From: Portulaca oleracea
Lineage: Eukaryota; Streptophyta; Magnoliopsida; Caryophyllales; Portulacaceae
DNA length: 64,000 nucleotides
Direction of reading: 5' to 3'
Assembly (NCBI GenBank): GCA_029582165.1
Contig: CM055877.1
Coordinates: forward strand, 27,567,355 to 27,631,354
The stretch's first letter is position 1, and each line of letters begins with the position of its first letter. The notes beneath the pieces are model-generated. The model worked only from the letters and a program-made list of their open reading frames with translations, had not been told where the DNA came from and did not search any database. Both the position numbers and the translations under genes were made by a program. This document shows positions 34,024 to 45,905 of this stretch, piece after piece.

Positions 34024-34240
34024 AAATAATCAGTGAAAGATACATTGTTGAATGGGTAGGGATTTGTTTATTATAAATTAGGTTGTAAGTTCAAATCTCA
34101 TAGTTTTAACTTTTTCCAGAATTTGAAAATAAATAAAATCGATGCATGATATTTGATCATGCCAGATGTACAGTACACATTGCGGTAATTACCGTAATTA
34201 CCCTAATTGCCAAAAGCTGAAAATCGATGTACATACTTCC

Positions 34241-34241
<1 letters not shown>

Positions 34242-34288
<47 letters not shown>
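34242..34288. repeat. (TA)n microsatellite
   Basis: About 47 bp of TA dinucleotides just outside the right arm of the long-TIR element. Confidence 0.95.
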
Positions 34289-34293
<5 letters not shown>

Positions 34294-35601
34294 AAATTAA
34301 GAAGTGCTTGGGACGTGCAAAAGTCTCACGGGGAGAGTTTTAGAAAGTTGAGTGCATGAGTTGGCTTACTCAAATTGTTACTAGGGTTCCATTCGTATAT
34401 TCAAGATTCCACCGAGATTCTTACCAACTTCTACCTCAAATATTTAATTGGCTCTTCTATTCAACGGGTGAAAGATTGACAGATTAACTAATACGTACTA
34501 TTCAAAAAAACAAATAATAAAAGCTGTTGAACCTAATTGATCTAAACTAAACATGCTTAAGTTAATTAGCTAGAGACAAGGACTTGTTGCAGGCAAGCAC
34601 TTCACAGTTCACATTTAACAAATTGTTATTCTTTTCAACTGAGCATAAATGAATGATAATCTTAATTTGCTAGCTATAATTAATTAAAGGTCTAATTTTG
34701 TCATGTTTATGCATGTACTACATGCTTGTTTAATGGATCAAAAACTAAAGGACAAGATTCCTCAGTAAATATGTTACACATCTATAATGATGTCATAGAG
34801 TAACCAATCCTTCAACCATTGGACTCAGAGAGTTGAAACAAGAAGGTGATAAGCTTAGTCAAAACAAGCTACAAACAAGCATACCTTTCTGCTGTCCCCC
34901 TCGCTGTCAATGACATTTTATCGGGTTCAGCCATTATAAGATCGATAGTACTTAATGCTTTATCCTCAACGTCAAGGAGGGTGTAATCTTAGGCAATAGT
35001 TCATTCCTAAGAGAAATCCTTTGTTCACATTACATGCAAACGAAACAAACAAAGGTATCGGTCCGATGATCCTAAATAAAGCCAATCTCAACTAAGCTTA
35101 TTCAGCTAATCCCAAGATTAGACACAAATGGAAAAATGAACACAACCAACATCAATTGAGTTACTCTCACAAAAAACTCTGCATATCAAATTTTCAATCA
35201 TGTAGATGGAATTCATAAACCAAATGTAATCCTTGATACAAGTTCTTTGCCATTCATTTTTTTATTTAGTACAACATTATAAAATAAATTTTCTTAATTA
35301 AAAAAAATTTACGAAATTTTTTAAAATTTAAATACCTTAACTCTAAGTTTTTGCCTAGTAAACAAGCGTATCTTGAAAAATATTTATTTTAAATTTTTTA
35401 AAAATAAAAAATTAAAAAAAATATTTTTTACAATTTATATTAAATAAAAAAACTAACGGTTAAAATAAAACTTGACACGTGTATGAGTAAAATTTATTGT
35501 ACTTACGGTGGTTGTCATGGTTGACAACCACTATAAGTGTATCCATTTGATTAATGCATCAAATTTAGGAAAGGGTAAACGTGAACATACATCATAATGA
35601 A
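34289..35601. other. AT-rich intergenic DNA, nothing recognised
   Basis: No frame with motifs, no inverted termini and no paired repeats found on reading both strands. Confidence 0.5.
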
Positions 35602-35603
35602 TA

Positions 35604-35860
35604 ATCCCTCTGTTCCATATTAACTGTCGTCTTTGGAAATTGTGCAGTCAAATTTCAAAAATTTTGACCATAAATTTCTCAATATTTACAATGAATTGAT
35701 ATATAAAATTACTACCATTAGATTCGTAACGAAAAATATTATCGTAAAAGTATAAAATTACAATTGTTAATAACATATTAAGTAAGAAATTATTAATCAG
35801 AGAGTAACATTGGAGACCGTGAAAGTCAAAACTGTGACAGTTAATATGAAACGGAGGGAG
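35604..35860. mobile_element. Stowaway MITE (257 bp)
   Basis: Inverted ends: left begins at 35604 with CCCTCTGTTCCATATTAACT from 35606; right ends AGTTAATATGAAACGGAGGGAG. TA dinucleotides flank it at 35602-35603 and 35861-35862. CTCCCTCCGTT ends with TA duplication are the signature of Tc1/mariner-derived Stowaway elements. Confidence 0.85.
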
Positions 35861-35862
35861 TA

Positions 35863-36655
35863 CATTAGCATCATATATTCTGTATAATAGACAGAAAACT
35901 ATTTCTTGTTAAATTTAATTATTATTGAAAATTATGTGGGCTAAATTTATAAAATATGAGTTATTTTATTTTCACAAACACATAACACATATATATATTG
36001 TTGACATTTAAGAAAATCTTGATAAAATAATTTATTTTTTAAAATTTTAACATACTTATATACTTCATTCTTTGTATTAATATCAGAGTTGAATGTTAAA
36101 ACACATTAAGAAAACCTTAATTCATATTAAATTAAATATTACAATTTAAATACAATTTTTGGAATTTAATGATATTTACTGTTACAATACATGTCAGGGA
36201 TTAACTTTGCAAGAACCTAACCGCTCTAAGTTTGTCATTTAACTTGGTGTTTTTCCTAGATACGTGCTTGTGTTTGATACATTGATAGATATATATCATT
36301 ATTTCTCTTTGGTGCAAATGAAGTATATATCATCAAAATAAATAATAGTAACTAATTAAGATTTTTAAACACTTTAGTAATATATATGCCTATCAACTAG
36401 AATTAAGAATAATATAGAATTAAGGAATTGATTCAATTTGTACCACCTAAGCGTTCTCTCGAACGTCATTAAGCTAGCTAACTCAATTGGATTAATTGAT
36501 GTTCTCACATGATTAACACAAAGGAATTACAAGATTTGATTTTACCCATAATTACGGCTCAAAATATTCTCATACTTAAGCTGAAATCATATATAGACAA
36601 GTTATACTAGGCCAAACTTTCTTCTCTTTAAGATCACATAAACCCTAGTTGCACA
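35863..36655. other. AT-rich intergenic DNA, nothing recognised
   Basis: No coding frame or repeat boundary found. Confidence 0.5.
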
Positions 36656-36736
36656 AAGATGAGACTCTCTTGAGCATCGCATTAAAATCGATGCACAAAG
36701 AAGGGACTCTCTCAAGCCTCGCATCAAAATCGATGT
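36654..36736 (+). repeat. Two-copy tandem repeat of about 42 bp
   Basis: A unit of the form CAAAGAxGxGACTCTC ... ATCGATG occurs twice in a row, with about six differences. The surrounding 36430-38040 region resembles degraded LTR sequence, but no partner was found. Confidence 0.6.
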
Positions 36737-37194
36737 TGATAACTTGATAAAATTAGAATGACAAATGCTAAGATAGTAAAGGAAACATAATTGTAATTAA
36801 TTAGGCATGCTATTGGCGAATCCCTAATTTAAGTTAGGGATTCATCCCACACAATTAAAACAGAAAACTTAAACCCTAAGTTAAACATGAACAAAAAAAA
36901 AAAGATAATAGATTAAGAAAACAATACTTGTAATCTGCAATAATCAAGCAGATTCGATCTTCCAATCCAATGGAAATGTTAGAGAAATTGTATATGGAGG
37001 CTAAAGAATTGAGAGAAAGCTACCCTAACAACCCTAGAAAGTCTTGATAAAAACTAAGATAAAAGATAATTGTTGGTTTTGGCTATTTAAAACGCCTAAA
37101 TTCGAATTCAGAGGTTGTGCACGGTTGTGCGACTGGTGCACGGGTGCCTGTGTACCATGTCTACTAGTTTCTGGATTGGGCACATGGTCGTGCT

Positions 37195-37704
37195 TAAACC
37201 TGGCAATTTCTGACCCGACCGATAACCCGACCCGAACCCGCCCAAATTTATGGGTTTTGAACACGATTTTTTCAACTAAACCCGAAGTACACCGAACCTG
37301 AAAATTAGCGGGTCAAACCCGACCCGCTTGACCTGAAAATTTAACTTTTTAAGTTGAACTTTATTAAACTTTGTAACTTTCATTGAAATTTTTAACTATT
37401 AAACTATAAGCGCAACTTATTTATTTGTTATTTCTCTTATTTAAGTTAAAAAAAAAGTTACAATAATCTATCGTTAGTAGAAGATAATCATATTTTATTA
37501 TGTATATTGTACAAAAAGTAGTATTTAGAGACCATTTTTGAAAAAGAAAAAATGGAAAAATGTTGCAATCATAACCCGTTGGGTTGACCCGAAACCGAAA
37601 TACACCGCTGTTTTTCCGAACCCGAAATACACCCGACCCGTATTTACCCAAACCCGATATACGACCGACCCGAAACCGCACGCCCGACCGAATTGACAAG
37701 TCTA
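37195..37704. mobile_element. hAT-type MITE (510 bp)
   Basis: Ends TAAACCTGGCAATT and AATTGACAAGTCTA are inverted, and 8-bp flanks GTCGTGCT (37187-37194) and GCCGTGCT (37705-37712) differ at one base. The arms are rich in ACCCGACCCG repeats. The AT-rich middle matches 48229-48733 in opposite orientation. Confidence 0.78.
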
Positions 37705-37712
37705 GCCGTGCT

Positions 37713-38364
37713 GTAGCGCATGACTGGGTGTGTGGGGATGGGAACCTCAAAGTCTCCCCCTAGGTTGTGCTAGCTAGCTCGCGCGGTTGCTTGTGTAAAC
37801 CTCCTTTGGGATCATTCACGCCTTGTTCTCATCACGGTTTCTTCGTGGCATCCACATCTTGCACTCAATGATCACAAAATGCCGCAAATCACCGAAAAAG
37901 AACCTACAATTAACATGATTGATCACTTTTAGTCACAAGCAAATGTGAGGTAAATCAAGCCGAAAATATAGCGAAATGGGTTAAGTAGTCTCGAAACAAA
38001 GCAACAAACTGAGGTTTAAGGCAGTAAAACCGATGTTTACAAAGTGTGATCGACCTTTTCATTTTTTTATTTCAAGGCCCCAAAAACAATGATATCTATA
38101 TGTAGTAATGTTTGACCTATTTTCACTAACTCTTGAGTCTCTACAATCTGTCAAATCTTGACTGATTTTTTTTTTTTTTTAATTGTAGGTAGGGGAATAT
38201 AAAAATTTTGGCCTAACACAAAATAAAATTTTTAAATTATTTATCAACTAATTTTAATCTACACAAGTCATTGGTTTTATAAAACCCTGAAAATTTAGAA
38301 TGTGTTTATCGTTATGGCGTTAATGTTTTTATTTTTGTTATGTTTCCAGCCCCCCCCCTCCCCC
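37713..38364. other. Intergenic DNA with C-run, nothing else recognised
   Basis: No gene found. 38350-38366 is a C-rich run that lies exactly where the neighbouring gypsy integrase frame ends, so it may mark a rearrangement or assembly junction. Confidence 0.4.
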
Positions 38365-38640
38365 CATCTTGGGCGAATAGAAGTGTTCTTAGAACGTATC
38401 GAGAGCCTTGTTGATGTCGAAATGTCCGACAAGACCTCCACCATGGACCTCTTTCACTAATAACTTCCTCAGAGGGCACTGGGGTATGCACAACTTGTTA
38501 CTCTTGAATAGATATCCACCTTGAAGCACATAAGGACCTCCATCTCCACTCAAATGAGGTTGGAAATCCTTATCTTCCTTGTAGTATTTTTGAATCACTT
38601 GGAAGCCTAAGATCTGAGCTTCCACCATAGACAAAAGAGC
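38365..38640 (-). pseudogene. Gypsy integrase zinc-finger region, truncated
   Basis: Reads VIQKYYKEDKDFQPHL, then GPYVLQGGYLFKSNKLCIPQ and VKEVHGGGLVGHFDINKALD. The paired His of EVHGGGLxGH are the first ligands of the integrase HHCC zinc finger. The frame runs on to EHFYSPKM and is then lost at the C-run (38350-38366). The second Cys pair and the DDE core are absent. Confidence 0.75.
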
Positions 38641-39060
38641 ATGCCTTCTAAAGCATCTGCAACTACATTGACACTCTCCTTCTTATGTTTCACTACAAAA
38701 TTGAAACTTTGGAAGAACTCAACCCACTTGACATGGCGCGAGTTGAGTTTGTGTTGGCCATTCAAGTACTTGCGTTCCATGATCGGAATGTAGCACAAAC
38801 TGACTCGGCCAAAAATAATGTGATCAATGATCCAAAGCTCGCACAAGGGCATAAAACTCCTTGTCATAGGTTGAGTAATTCTTCTAGGATCCGTTCAACT
38901 TCTCACTAAAGTAAGCAATGCGGCTTTGGTTTTGCATCAAGATGGTCCCAATGCCAACTCCACTTGCGTCACAATCTACTTCGGCTACTTGAGTGAAGTA
39001 GGGCAAGGCTAGAACGGGAGCCTCACAAAGCTTAGCTTCCAACTTCTCAAATGCAACTTG
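38625..39060 (-). pseudogene. Gypsy RNase H fragment
   Basis: Frames at 38867-38607 include YLNGQHKLNSRHVKWVEFFQ and VVKHKKESVNVVADALEG. They match the LNTRQARWxEFLQxFDFxxxHKxGxxNxVADALSR end of gypsy RNase H, with the usual SRR replaced by EG. Stops and frame changes separate it from RT. Confidence 0.75.
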
Positions 39061-39236
39061 TTTCGACTTAGTCTACTTAAAAGTGTGTTTGTTTAAACAT
39101 TCGGTAAAAGGAGCAATGATTGTGCTAAATCCTCGGATGAACCTCCGGTAAAAGGATGCCAAGCCATGAAAACCTCGAACTTTGGTGATGGAAGTAGGGG
39201 TCAGGCAAGAGCGAATGACCTAAACCTTGGATGGAT

Positions 39237-39900
39237 CTATGGGGATTCCATCCCCCGAGACAATATAACCCAAGAAGACGACTTTGGTCGTGAAGAAACC
39301 ACACTTCTCGATCTTTCAATGGAGTTTTTGCTTCCTCGAAATCTTGAAACTACCTTGAGATGGACAAGATGCTCACTCTCACTCTGGGAATACACCAAGA
39401 TGTCATCAAAACATACCACAACAAACTTCCCAATGTAGGGCCTTAAGAACTTATTCATGAGTCTCGCAAAGGTACTTGGAGCATTGGATAACCCAAATGG
39501 CATGACCATTCATTCATATAATCCTCCCTTTGTCTTGAACGGAGTCTTCCACTCGTCAACCTCACGCATCCGAATCTGATGGTAGCCTTTACGAGGGTCT
39601 ATCTTTGAAAAGATCCGGGATCCATGTAGTTTATCAAGCATATCATATAACCTTGGTATAGGGTACGATAATTGATTGTGATATTTTTGATGGCTCTATT
39701 ATCCACGCACATCCGGAAAAGATCCATCTTTCTTTAGCACAAGTAATGTCGGTACAGAGCATGGGCTCATACTCTCACACACACATCCTCGCTCAACAAG
39801 TTCATCCATTTATCGTGTAATTCCTTGGTCTCATCCGGGTTACACTAGTAAGCCACTCGGTTTGGAAGTGGAGCTCCAGGAATGAGATCGATGAGATGCT
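39237..39900 (-). pseudogene. Gypsy reverse transcriptase
   Basis: On the minus strand: [20 protein letters not shown], then FSKID (in a neighbouring frame as FQR), [38 protein letters not shown] and the catalytic [18 protein letters not shown] keeps both aspartates. A stop separates GLYE from MVMPFG, and the sequence degrades after LVHLK. Confidence 0.82.
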
Positions 39901-40225
39901 TAATTCCATGGATAGGCGGGAGATCGGGTGGCAAATCCTCCGAGAAAACATCGGCATATCGACCAATAAGCGATGCCACTAGAGGGTGAGTGAGTTTCTC
40001 TTCCTCACTTTTATTGACTTCGAGGAGGAGTAAGGCATCCTAGAGTCCTCTCCACTTGTGTTTCACTCAAGTGTTTTGGTTTCTCACTTCCCACCGGGTT
40101 TAGGAGGAATAATTTCTTAAGGAGTTATAGGTAAAAGTTGGACCTTCTTATTTCCATAGGGAAAAGTATAAGTGTTTCGACCCATCGTGGATAGCGTACT
40201 CGCCAAATTGCCATGGTCGACCCTA

Positions 40226-40495
40226 CTAGATGTGGCATGTACTCATGGGAACAACATCACAAACAATAGAATCGTGGTAAGTAGGACCAATAGATAAATA
40301 CACAAGGGCTTTCTTGGTTACCTTAATGTCGCCATGATCTTTAAGCCACTTGAGATAATAAGGCTTCAGGTGAGGCAATAACGGAAGTCCCAATTTCTCT
40401 ACCATATAAGTTGAAGCAACATTTGTACAACTCCCTCCGTTAATAATCACATCGCACAATTTCCCTCTAACCAAGCATCGAGTATAAAAGATCAA
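40226..40495 (-). pseudogene. Gypsy retropepsin-like protease
   Basis: Reads KLCDVIINGGSCTNVASTYM. The expected active-site triad is D-G/S-G, so IIDGGS has become IINGGS, which removes the catalytic Asp. MVEKLGLPLLPHLKPYYLKWL and DSIVCDVVPMSTCHI follow the pattern of gypsy proteases. In the element it lies between gag and RT, as expected. Confidence 0.75.
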
Positions 40496-40695
40496 TTCTT
40501 GTTAAGTTTTGTCTAGAGAGGGTTCATGGGTATGTAGTACCCTCCTCAAAACAAGTAATTCTCCTATAGGGCCGATATCAGGCTCCAAATCTTAATCATC
40601 AGACTCACTACAATCTTCCACAATGTATTCGGGCTCTTCTTGAACAGCCTTGAGCTCATCCTCAATATCGTGTACTTCTTGGATAGTCATGTACT

Positions 40696-41800
40696 CTAAG
40701 TAAGACAATCAGCTTGAAAGTGGCCATACCCTTTGAAGCATTTCTTCCCCTCCATGTTTTTAGGGAGCTCCATAGGGGAAGGATAAGCGATATCTTTTCC
40801 TTTATCGACCCTAGTGGGAGGTATGGACCTTGAAGCCTCATTAGGACGAGTGTAAACCAGAGGGGAATTCCTAGGGGTAGGCACAGAAGGATGATTGAAA
40901 GGCCTTGGGATCGATCTCTCCTTGTTTCTCCTTTCAACTCGGGAAACCAAGCTACACAATCGTCCAACAAATGGTAGGGTTGAATTTCTATTTTCTCGAC
41001 AATAGAAGGAGGCAATCCATTAAAGAACTGGGCCATGGTTCACATGGGAGGTTCTTGCTAGTTGCTTTTGGTGAGAAGTTGTTCAAACTCTTGGATGTAT
41101 TCATTCACACTCCTATTTCCTTGTTCAAAGGCAAAAAGCTTCCTCAAGATATCTTACTTATATGTGCTAGGCAAGAACCTCTTGTTCATCAACTTTTTAA
41201 GCTTTTCCCATGAATTAATCTTCCTTTGCCCATCCCATGCCTTTTAAGCCTTTATACTCCCAAACCAAAGTGATGCAACTTTGATGACCTTTAAACTTGC
41301 CACAACTTGAAAGCCTTCTCATCACTATAACCTTTTGCTTCAAATATCCTCTATAACCACTTTTAACCACCCTATATAGTCATCCGGTTCAAGAGATCTA
41401 TTAAACTCAAGAAGATCAATCTTGACATCATGAAAGTCATCTCGTGGTTGTCTATCCCTTCTTCCCCTTCGGTGGGTGAATTAAATAGAGTCGTTATCCT
41501 CTTTTCTCAACCTAAAATGGGGAGGAGTAGGATGGGACTAGGGGAAGGTCTCTATCTTCTCCTAAGCGTAGGTTGACCTTGGAGTTGTGCGGATATATTC
41601 TCGAGCTAATTTGTGATGGCACCAAGGGCATCTTTAATGCGTGAAAGCCGACCCTCCAAATCCAGTTTGGTATTAATCTCATATGGGGATCCCACTCGAT
41701 CCCTTTGTGGCTAGGCTTGTGTTTAAGCTTGATCCTCGGTTTGATCCTCGTTGACTTGGATAATTGATGATATCCATATCAAGAGGATAGGTATGGGACA
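40696..41800 (-). pseudogene. Gypsy gag remnant
   Basis: Around 41036 the frame reads AQFFNGLPPSIVEKIEIQPY, a gag capsid pattern. At 40959-40696 a Pro/Arg-rich stretch leads to KKCFKGYGHFQADCLT, a zinc knuckle whose second Cys has been lost. Upstream (41050-41800) frames are broken. Confidence 0.65.
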
Positions 41801-41809
41801 AATTGTGTT

Positions 41810-42351
41810 TGGGGAAAATTTGTGGAGTTTGGGGGTTCTTTGTGGCTAGGCTTGTGTTTAGGCTAGGGGTTCTTTGTAGTTTAGTGCATAATAGAGAGAA
41901 AATGAGAACAAATTACATTTACCCTACCTGACATTTGTGGTAATAATTATTACACACCCGACATTTGTGAAATAATTTTTACCTTACCTGGCAGAACAAA
42001 ATCTCAATGTTCACAACAATCAACCACAAAAACCAACCACTCCAATGATCCCAATATCATAACAATTTCAACCCGACACAACAAAATCTCAACGTTCACA
42101 GGGAATGGGGGTCACCAAGATGTTCATTCATAACCAAAACAACAATGACACCCTATATTATCACCAAGACACCAACCAAACAGAACCCGCGACACACATA
42201 ATTATATACTTCAAATATTCAACTCCCAATATTGCAAAAAAAAAAAGCAATAAACCCCAACTACAGAGCACAACCAAAAAATTTTCCAAAAATGATGAAC
42301 ACAAATCTAAAATCGATTAATAGAGCAATACCTCAATCAATAGCAAAACTT
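41810..42351. other. Leader region of the minus-strand gypsy element
   Basis: Between the gag remnant and the primer-binding site. A-rich on the plus strand, with no convincing frame. The 71-codon ORF at 42105-42320 is low-complexity (Asn/Lys/Thr-rich). Confidence 0.4.
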
Positions 42352-42369
42352 TGATGCTCTAGTACCAAA

Positions 42370-43330
42370 TGGATCATGTCTGCTATGGTGGGAGAGAAGG
42401 ATTGAGGATTGTTATGCTCAGTTCACATCACACCCATATTAATGAAGAAATCTTGTGGAGAAAAAGAGAAAACGCGCAATAAACTTGAAAACTTGATCAA
42501 CTCGGCATCAAACACCAATAAACACCTTGAATCACCAATAATATGAACTTAAGATAAAGATGATCACCACCCAAGAACTTAACACCCCACCATGATCTTG
42601 ATAAAGAATAATCACCACAAGATCAATAAAGGAATGGTTTAAAACACCACCAAATCATGCAAAATTTGGATAATGTAATAAGATTTTGAAGAGAGCTTGA
42701 GTTGGTCTCAAAAGTACCATTCATTTAATCATCAAAAGTTAATGTCTTTCTTCCCAATGCCCGAGTTAAATGGTAAAGGCGTTGGAGCCTTTACCGAGAA
42801 AGACATAACTCAAATCCAAGGGTCCAAAATAATTCAAGAGATTACAATCAAGGGCTAAGATGCACCCATTACAAATGACTTAGCTTAGGGGTATTCAACT
42901 ATAAAGAAGAGGGAGCAAGGATGATTTTCGTATTTCCCAAACGACACGAACATGCGGCCACTTGAGTCCCCCAAAATTGGTTGTAATTTGAAAACAACAC
43001 GATTGTATGATGAAGTGGCATGATCGTGTGAGATGCTTCGGAAGGGATAACAGGACCGTGTGAGAAGGGTGCACAAGCGTGTCCCTGGGTGCTACTTGGG
43101 TTGGTCTCAGATTCGGTAGGATCGTGCGCTCCCATGGCACGATCGTGTGATACTCTCGTAGTCTCGGGAGGGGTGGCACGATCGTGCGAATGATCGGTAC
43201 GATCATGTGCCCCCATGGTATGATCGTGCACCCCCATTTATTGCTTTTAAAATTTTAACGACATTTATTTTTTAAAACTTTATGATGGGTATAGCTACTT
43301 CAAAAATAATAATCAAACCGTCGTAATAAA
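42370..43330 (-). other. Possible 5' LTR region of the gypsy element with palindrome tract
   Basis: Next to the primer-binding site, so by position this should be the 5' LTR in minus orientation. No second copy was found to prove it. 43015-43240 contains a run of CACGATCGTG-type palindromes (for example GCACGATCGTGC at 43178-43189) spaced 20-40 bp apart. Their minus-strand translation reads repeated HDRT and MGAHD. I treat this as repeat DNA and not as a protein. Confidence 0.4.
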
Positions 43331-43473
43331 TATACTACCTCCGTCTCGAAATATTTGTACTTTAATTAATTAGTTTGTTTCAGTTGATTTGTGCCTTCTA
43401 CAAATTTCAATAAACGTAATTCCCATTTTACCCATAATACATATACTTATGTTTCAATTTTTATAACTCCAAT
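43331..43473. mobile_element. Stowaway-like MITE left end, interrupted
   Basis: TACTACCTCCGTCTCGAAAT resembles a Stowaway terminus (CTACCTCCGTY). The sequence is interrupted at 43473 by an LTR element with CCAAT target duplications and resumes at 46611. A matching inverted right end was not found. Confidence 0.45.
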
Positions 43474-44223
43474 TGTGGGTTTTAGGTGATCTGTTTCCTA
43501 AACTGATACAAACTAATTGGCGGAATATTCATAACAATTACAAAATAATTAATCACCCATGAAAGAATACAACTATGGAGGCTTAGTATTATACCTGATC
43601 GCTAATCTGACTGAAGAAGAGGTTGACCTTTAAGATTCCAATGCAGAAATCCTCTATTGTAGGTCCACGCAGCACTTCGGGAACTCGATTGCTAGATCAA
43701 CCCGATTGAGACTTATCTCAATCTAAGATGTATGTGTTTAGGATATTTTGTAGATTGTTTCAGGAAAAACAATAAAGATAACTGTCAAACTAAGAGAGAG
43801 AGGAACTCAGGAAGTCACCCTAGTATCTCTCTAGGAGTCTCAAATAGTTGATTGATTAATCTCCCATATAGACTCCCTATTTATAGTGTTGGGTGGCTTG
43901 GAGAAGGGGTTAACAATACCCTAGTAACTAACTTAGCTTAAAACAGCGTCTGAGGCCCAACACGGTCACTCAACACTGTCCGTGTTGTGTTGATTTCTCC
44001 AAGAAATCAACTTCAAACACTTTCCAAAATAATACTTTATTATTTTGGGCTACATACATTGTTTCAGAGCACTGACTTGTGTGACCTAGTATGACCAAAT
44101 AATATAGTTGTAATTAAACATATTTAATTACCGAATATGAAAGTCTCTAGCAAGACATATAATCACTATATTATTTTGGCTTAAACTCTAAATATATCGA
44201 ACATTGTCGGGGCACTCCCTAAA
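43474..44223 (-). repeat. 3' LTR of the non-coding element
   Basis: Pairs with 45906-46610. Shared blocks include TTTTAGGTGATCT, TTAGTATTATACCTGATCGC and TCTCTCTAG-AGTCTC. The visible divergence (substitutions and small indels throughout) implies an older insertion than the chromovirus array. Confidence 0.88.
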
Positions 44224-45905
44224 ATCTCTCACTTGTCCCACAAGTGTTCGATTCCTCAAATTCCCTTGTCTCTTATTGTCTAAGATTCGGATAAGGTAAG
44301 TTATTATCATCCTTATGTAAAACCCGAATGTTCCTTGATTTCCGAGTTAGACTTTGAAAAACAGATGATCATCTATTGATCCATCTGAGCTCGACCAAGC
44401 ATTTTCCGTCTAAGCTCATCGAGTGGCCAACGAAATAACTATCCCTAATAGGGAGGACAATGCCATCTTCTTCAACTACACATCTTCACATGCTCCAACT
44501 GTAACCTAGACACGGCCTTTATGGCCTTTTGTTACGAAAGACGTTGGACGCACTCCAAAGTTACAAAAGACCATGCAGTTTTTGTATTGGACTAAGGAAT
44601 TAGGAATTATCCGTGAATAGCGAGAGCTCTTATGACATTCACAGTTTAAAGAGCTCCCACTGCGGGTTAGTTCGATAGTTGTTCTCAACATTACCCATGT
44701 GATTGATTTATGATGTCTGCACATCACTATGATCACGAAACTTGATCATCTCCTCAACCCTACATGCTAATTGTTATGATATTATCACTATCCCTACGCG
44801 GTAATACAATTAGGAACTAGGTCGACTGTCGATCGGGATTAGCGTTATCAAGTTCACTTAATGGGGTTTCATAAATCAGACCTCATCTTATTTCGCATTT
44901 TGAGTTTGCTAACCCTTTTGGACATTTACATAATTCTAAACCACGATTGATGTAAACCTTGAATCTTATTCTTAATGATGAATCACCAAGGTCATAATCC
45001 ATGAACAATTCATGTAAACTTTACTTGTTCACATTTTGGAATGTGTTTAATACCTTTTGCCCATGCATGACTACACTGTTGTAACTGCAATAGGGGTTCA
45101 GTCCACAATACTTTCAATGAACCTTGCACATTTTTATATCATCTCCACTAACGAACTTTCATATGGGGTAATATATCCGGAACTCATGTTTGGATTCGTA
45201 GTAAATTTCAATTCCTTTTCTTGAGTGATGGGTCCCATCAACAAAGGTTCATTCCTCTCGTAAGACTAGAAACAACACCCGGTTCTAAAACAAACTTCAC
45301 AATCCTAACAATTTTTGTTGCAACTTCTAATGTCACGCCATACTTGTCTTATTTGTAGAATCAAACTTGTGTCATGTTAGGAACCTCTTCCAGCTCACTT
45401 CAAAACCACTAAGATAGATTGTATTATTTTCTCTAACCTTTCAGATAATCATACCTTTCTGATATTGATTTAGCATCAGTGTAACTCTTCACACTTAATT
45501 TTTATCAACTACTGTAGGCTGAGGACATATCCTTAGTTTTGTTCATATATATACACAATATATATGCTATGTTAGGCTTTGAATATCTCGTGGTATACAT
45601 TCATCCCATGTATGAAACACGAGTTATATGTCTCATCCTTTTTAGGTCTTTTGATTGTTTCATGACAATCAGATTCGCCTAAGGATTTGCCATGATTCAT
45701 GGAATGAATAATAATAAAGCATGAAAATTTACAATAAAATTTCAGATTGACTATTATGAATAATAAAGACCAAAACTTTCATAAAGTTTCAAAATTTAGG
45801 CATAAAATCTAATCTAGCAAATTCATAATATAATTCAATGATTGACAAAATCATACATGAATAAGGTATAAAATATAAGCATGCAATTGGTGATTCTGAT
45901 ACCAC

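Larger units (their letters stand above)
32150..34225. mobile_element. Long-TIR element (about 2.1 kb), probable non-autonomous MULE
   Basis: The left arm (about 32153-32242) and right arm (about 34125-34222) are inverted repeats of roughly 90-100 bp. They share CTTTTGGCAATTA, then GTGTAC-GTACAT, GGCATGATC and TCGATTTTATTTATTTTC. The ends are not exact, so no target duplication could be fixed. The interior is AT-rich except for a GC-richer block (33130-33980) that holds an open minus-strand frame and a nested hAT MITE. It resembles a Pack-MULE, but I do not recognise the captured gene. Confidence 0.6.
38365..42369 (-). mobile_element. Truncated Ty3/gypsy element, minus strand
   Basis: Read from high to low coordinates, this is a primer-binding-site-like sequence (42369-42352, TTTGGTACTAGAGCATC), gag with a knuckle remnant (41800-40696), protease (40495-40226), RT (about 39900-39237), RNase H (38867-38640) and the start of integrase (38634-38365). 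That is gypsy order. It stops inside integrase at YSPKM, beside a C-run. There are multiple stops and frameshifts. No 3' LTR is present. The lineage is a plant gypsy, probably a chromovirus, but no chromodomain survives to test this. Confidence 0.85.

Noticed and set aside
42899..43237. 112-codon ORF with repeated HDRT/MGAHD units, resembling a repeat protein
   Set aside because: It arises from a palindromic CACGATCGTG DNA array; other frames are equally open and no start context or domain is present.
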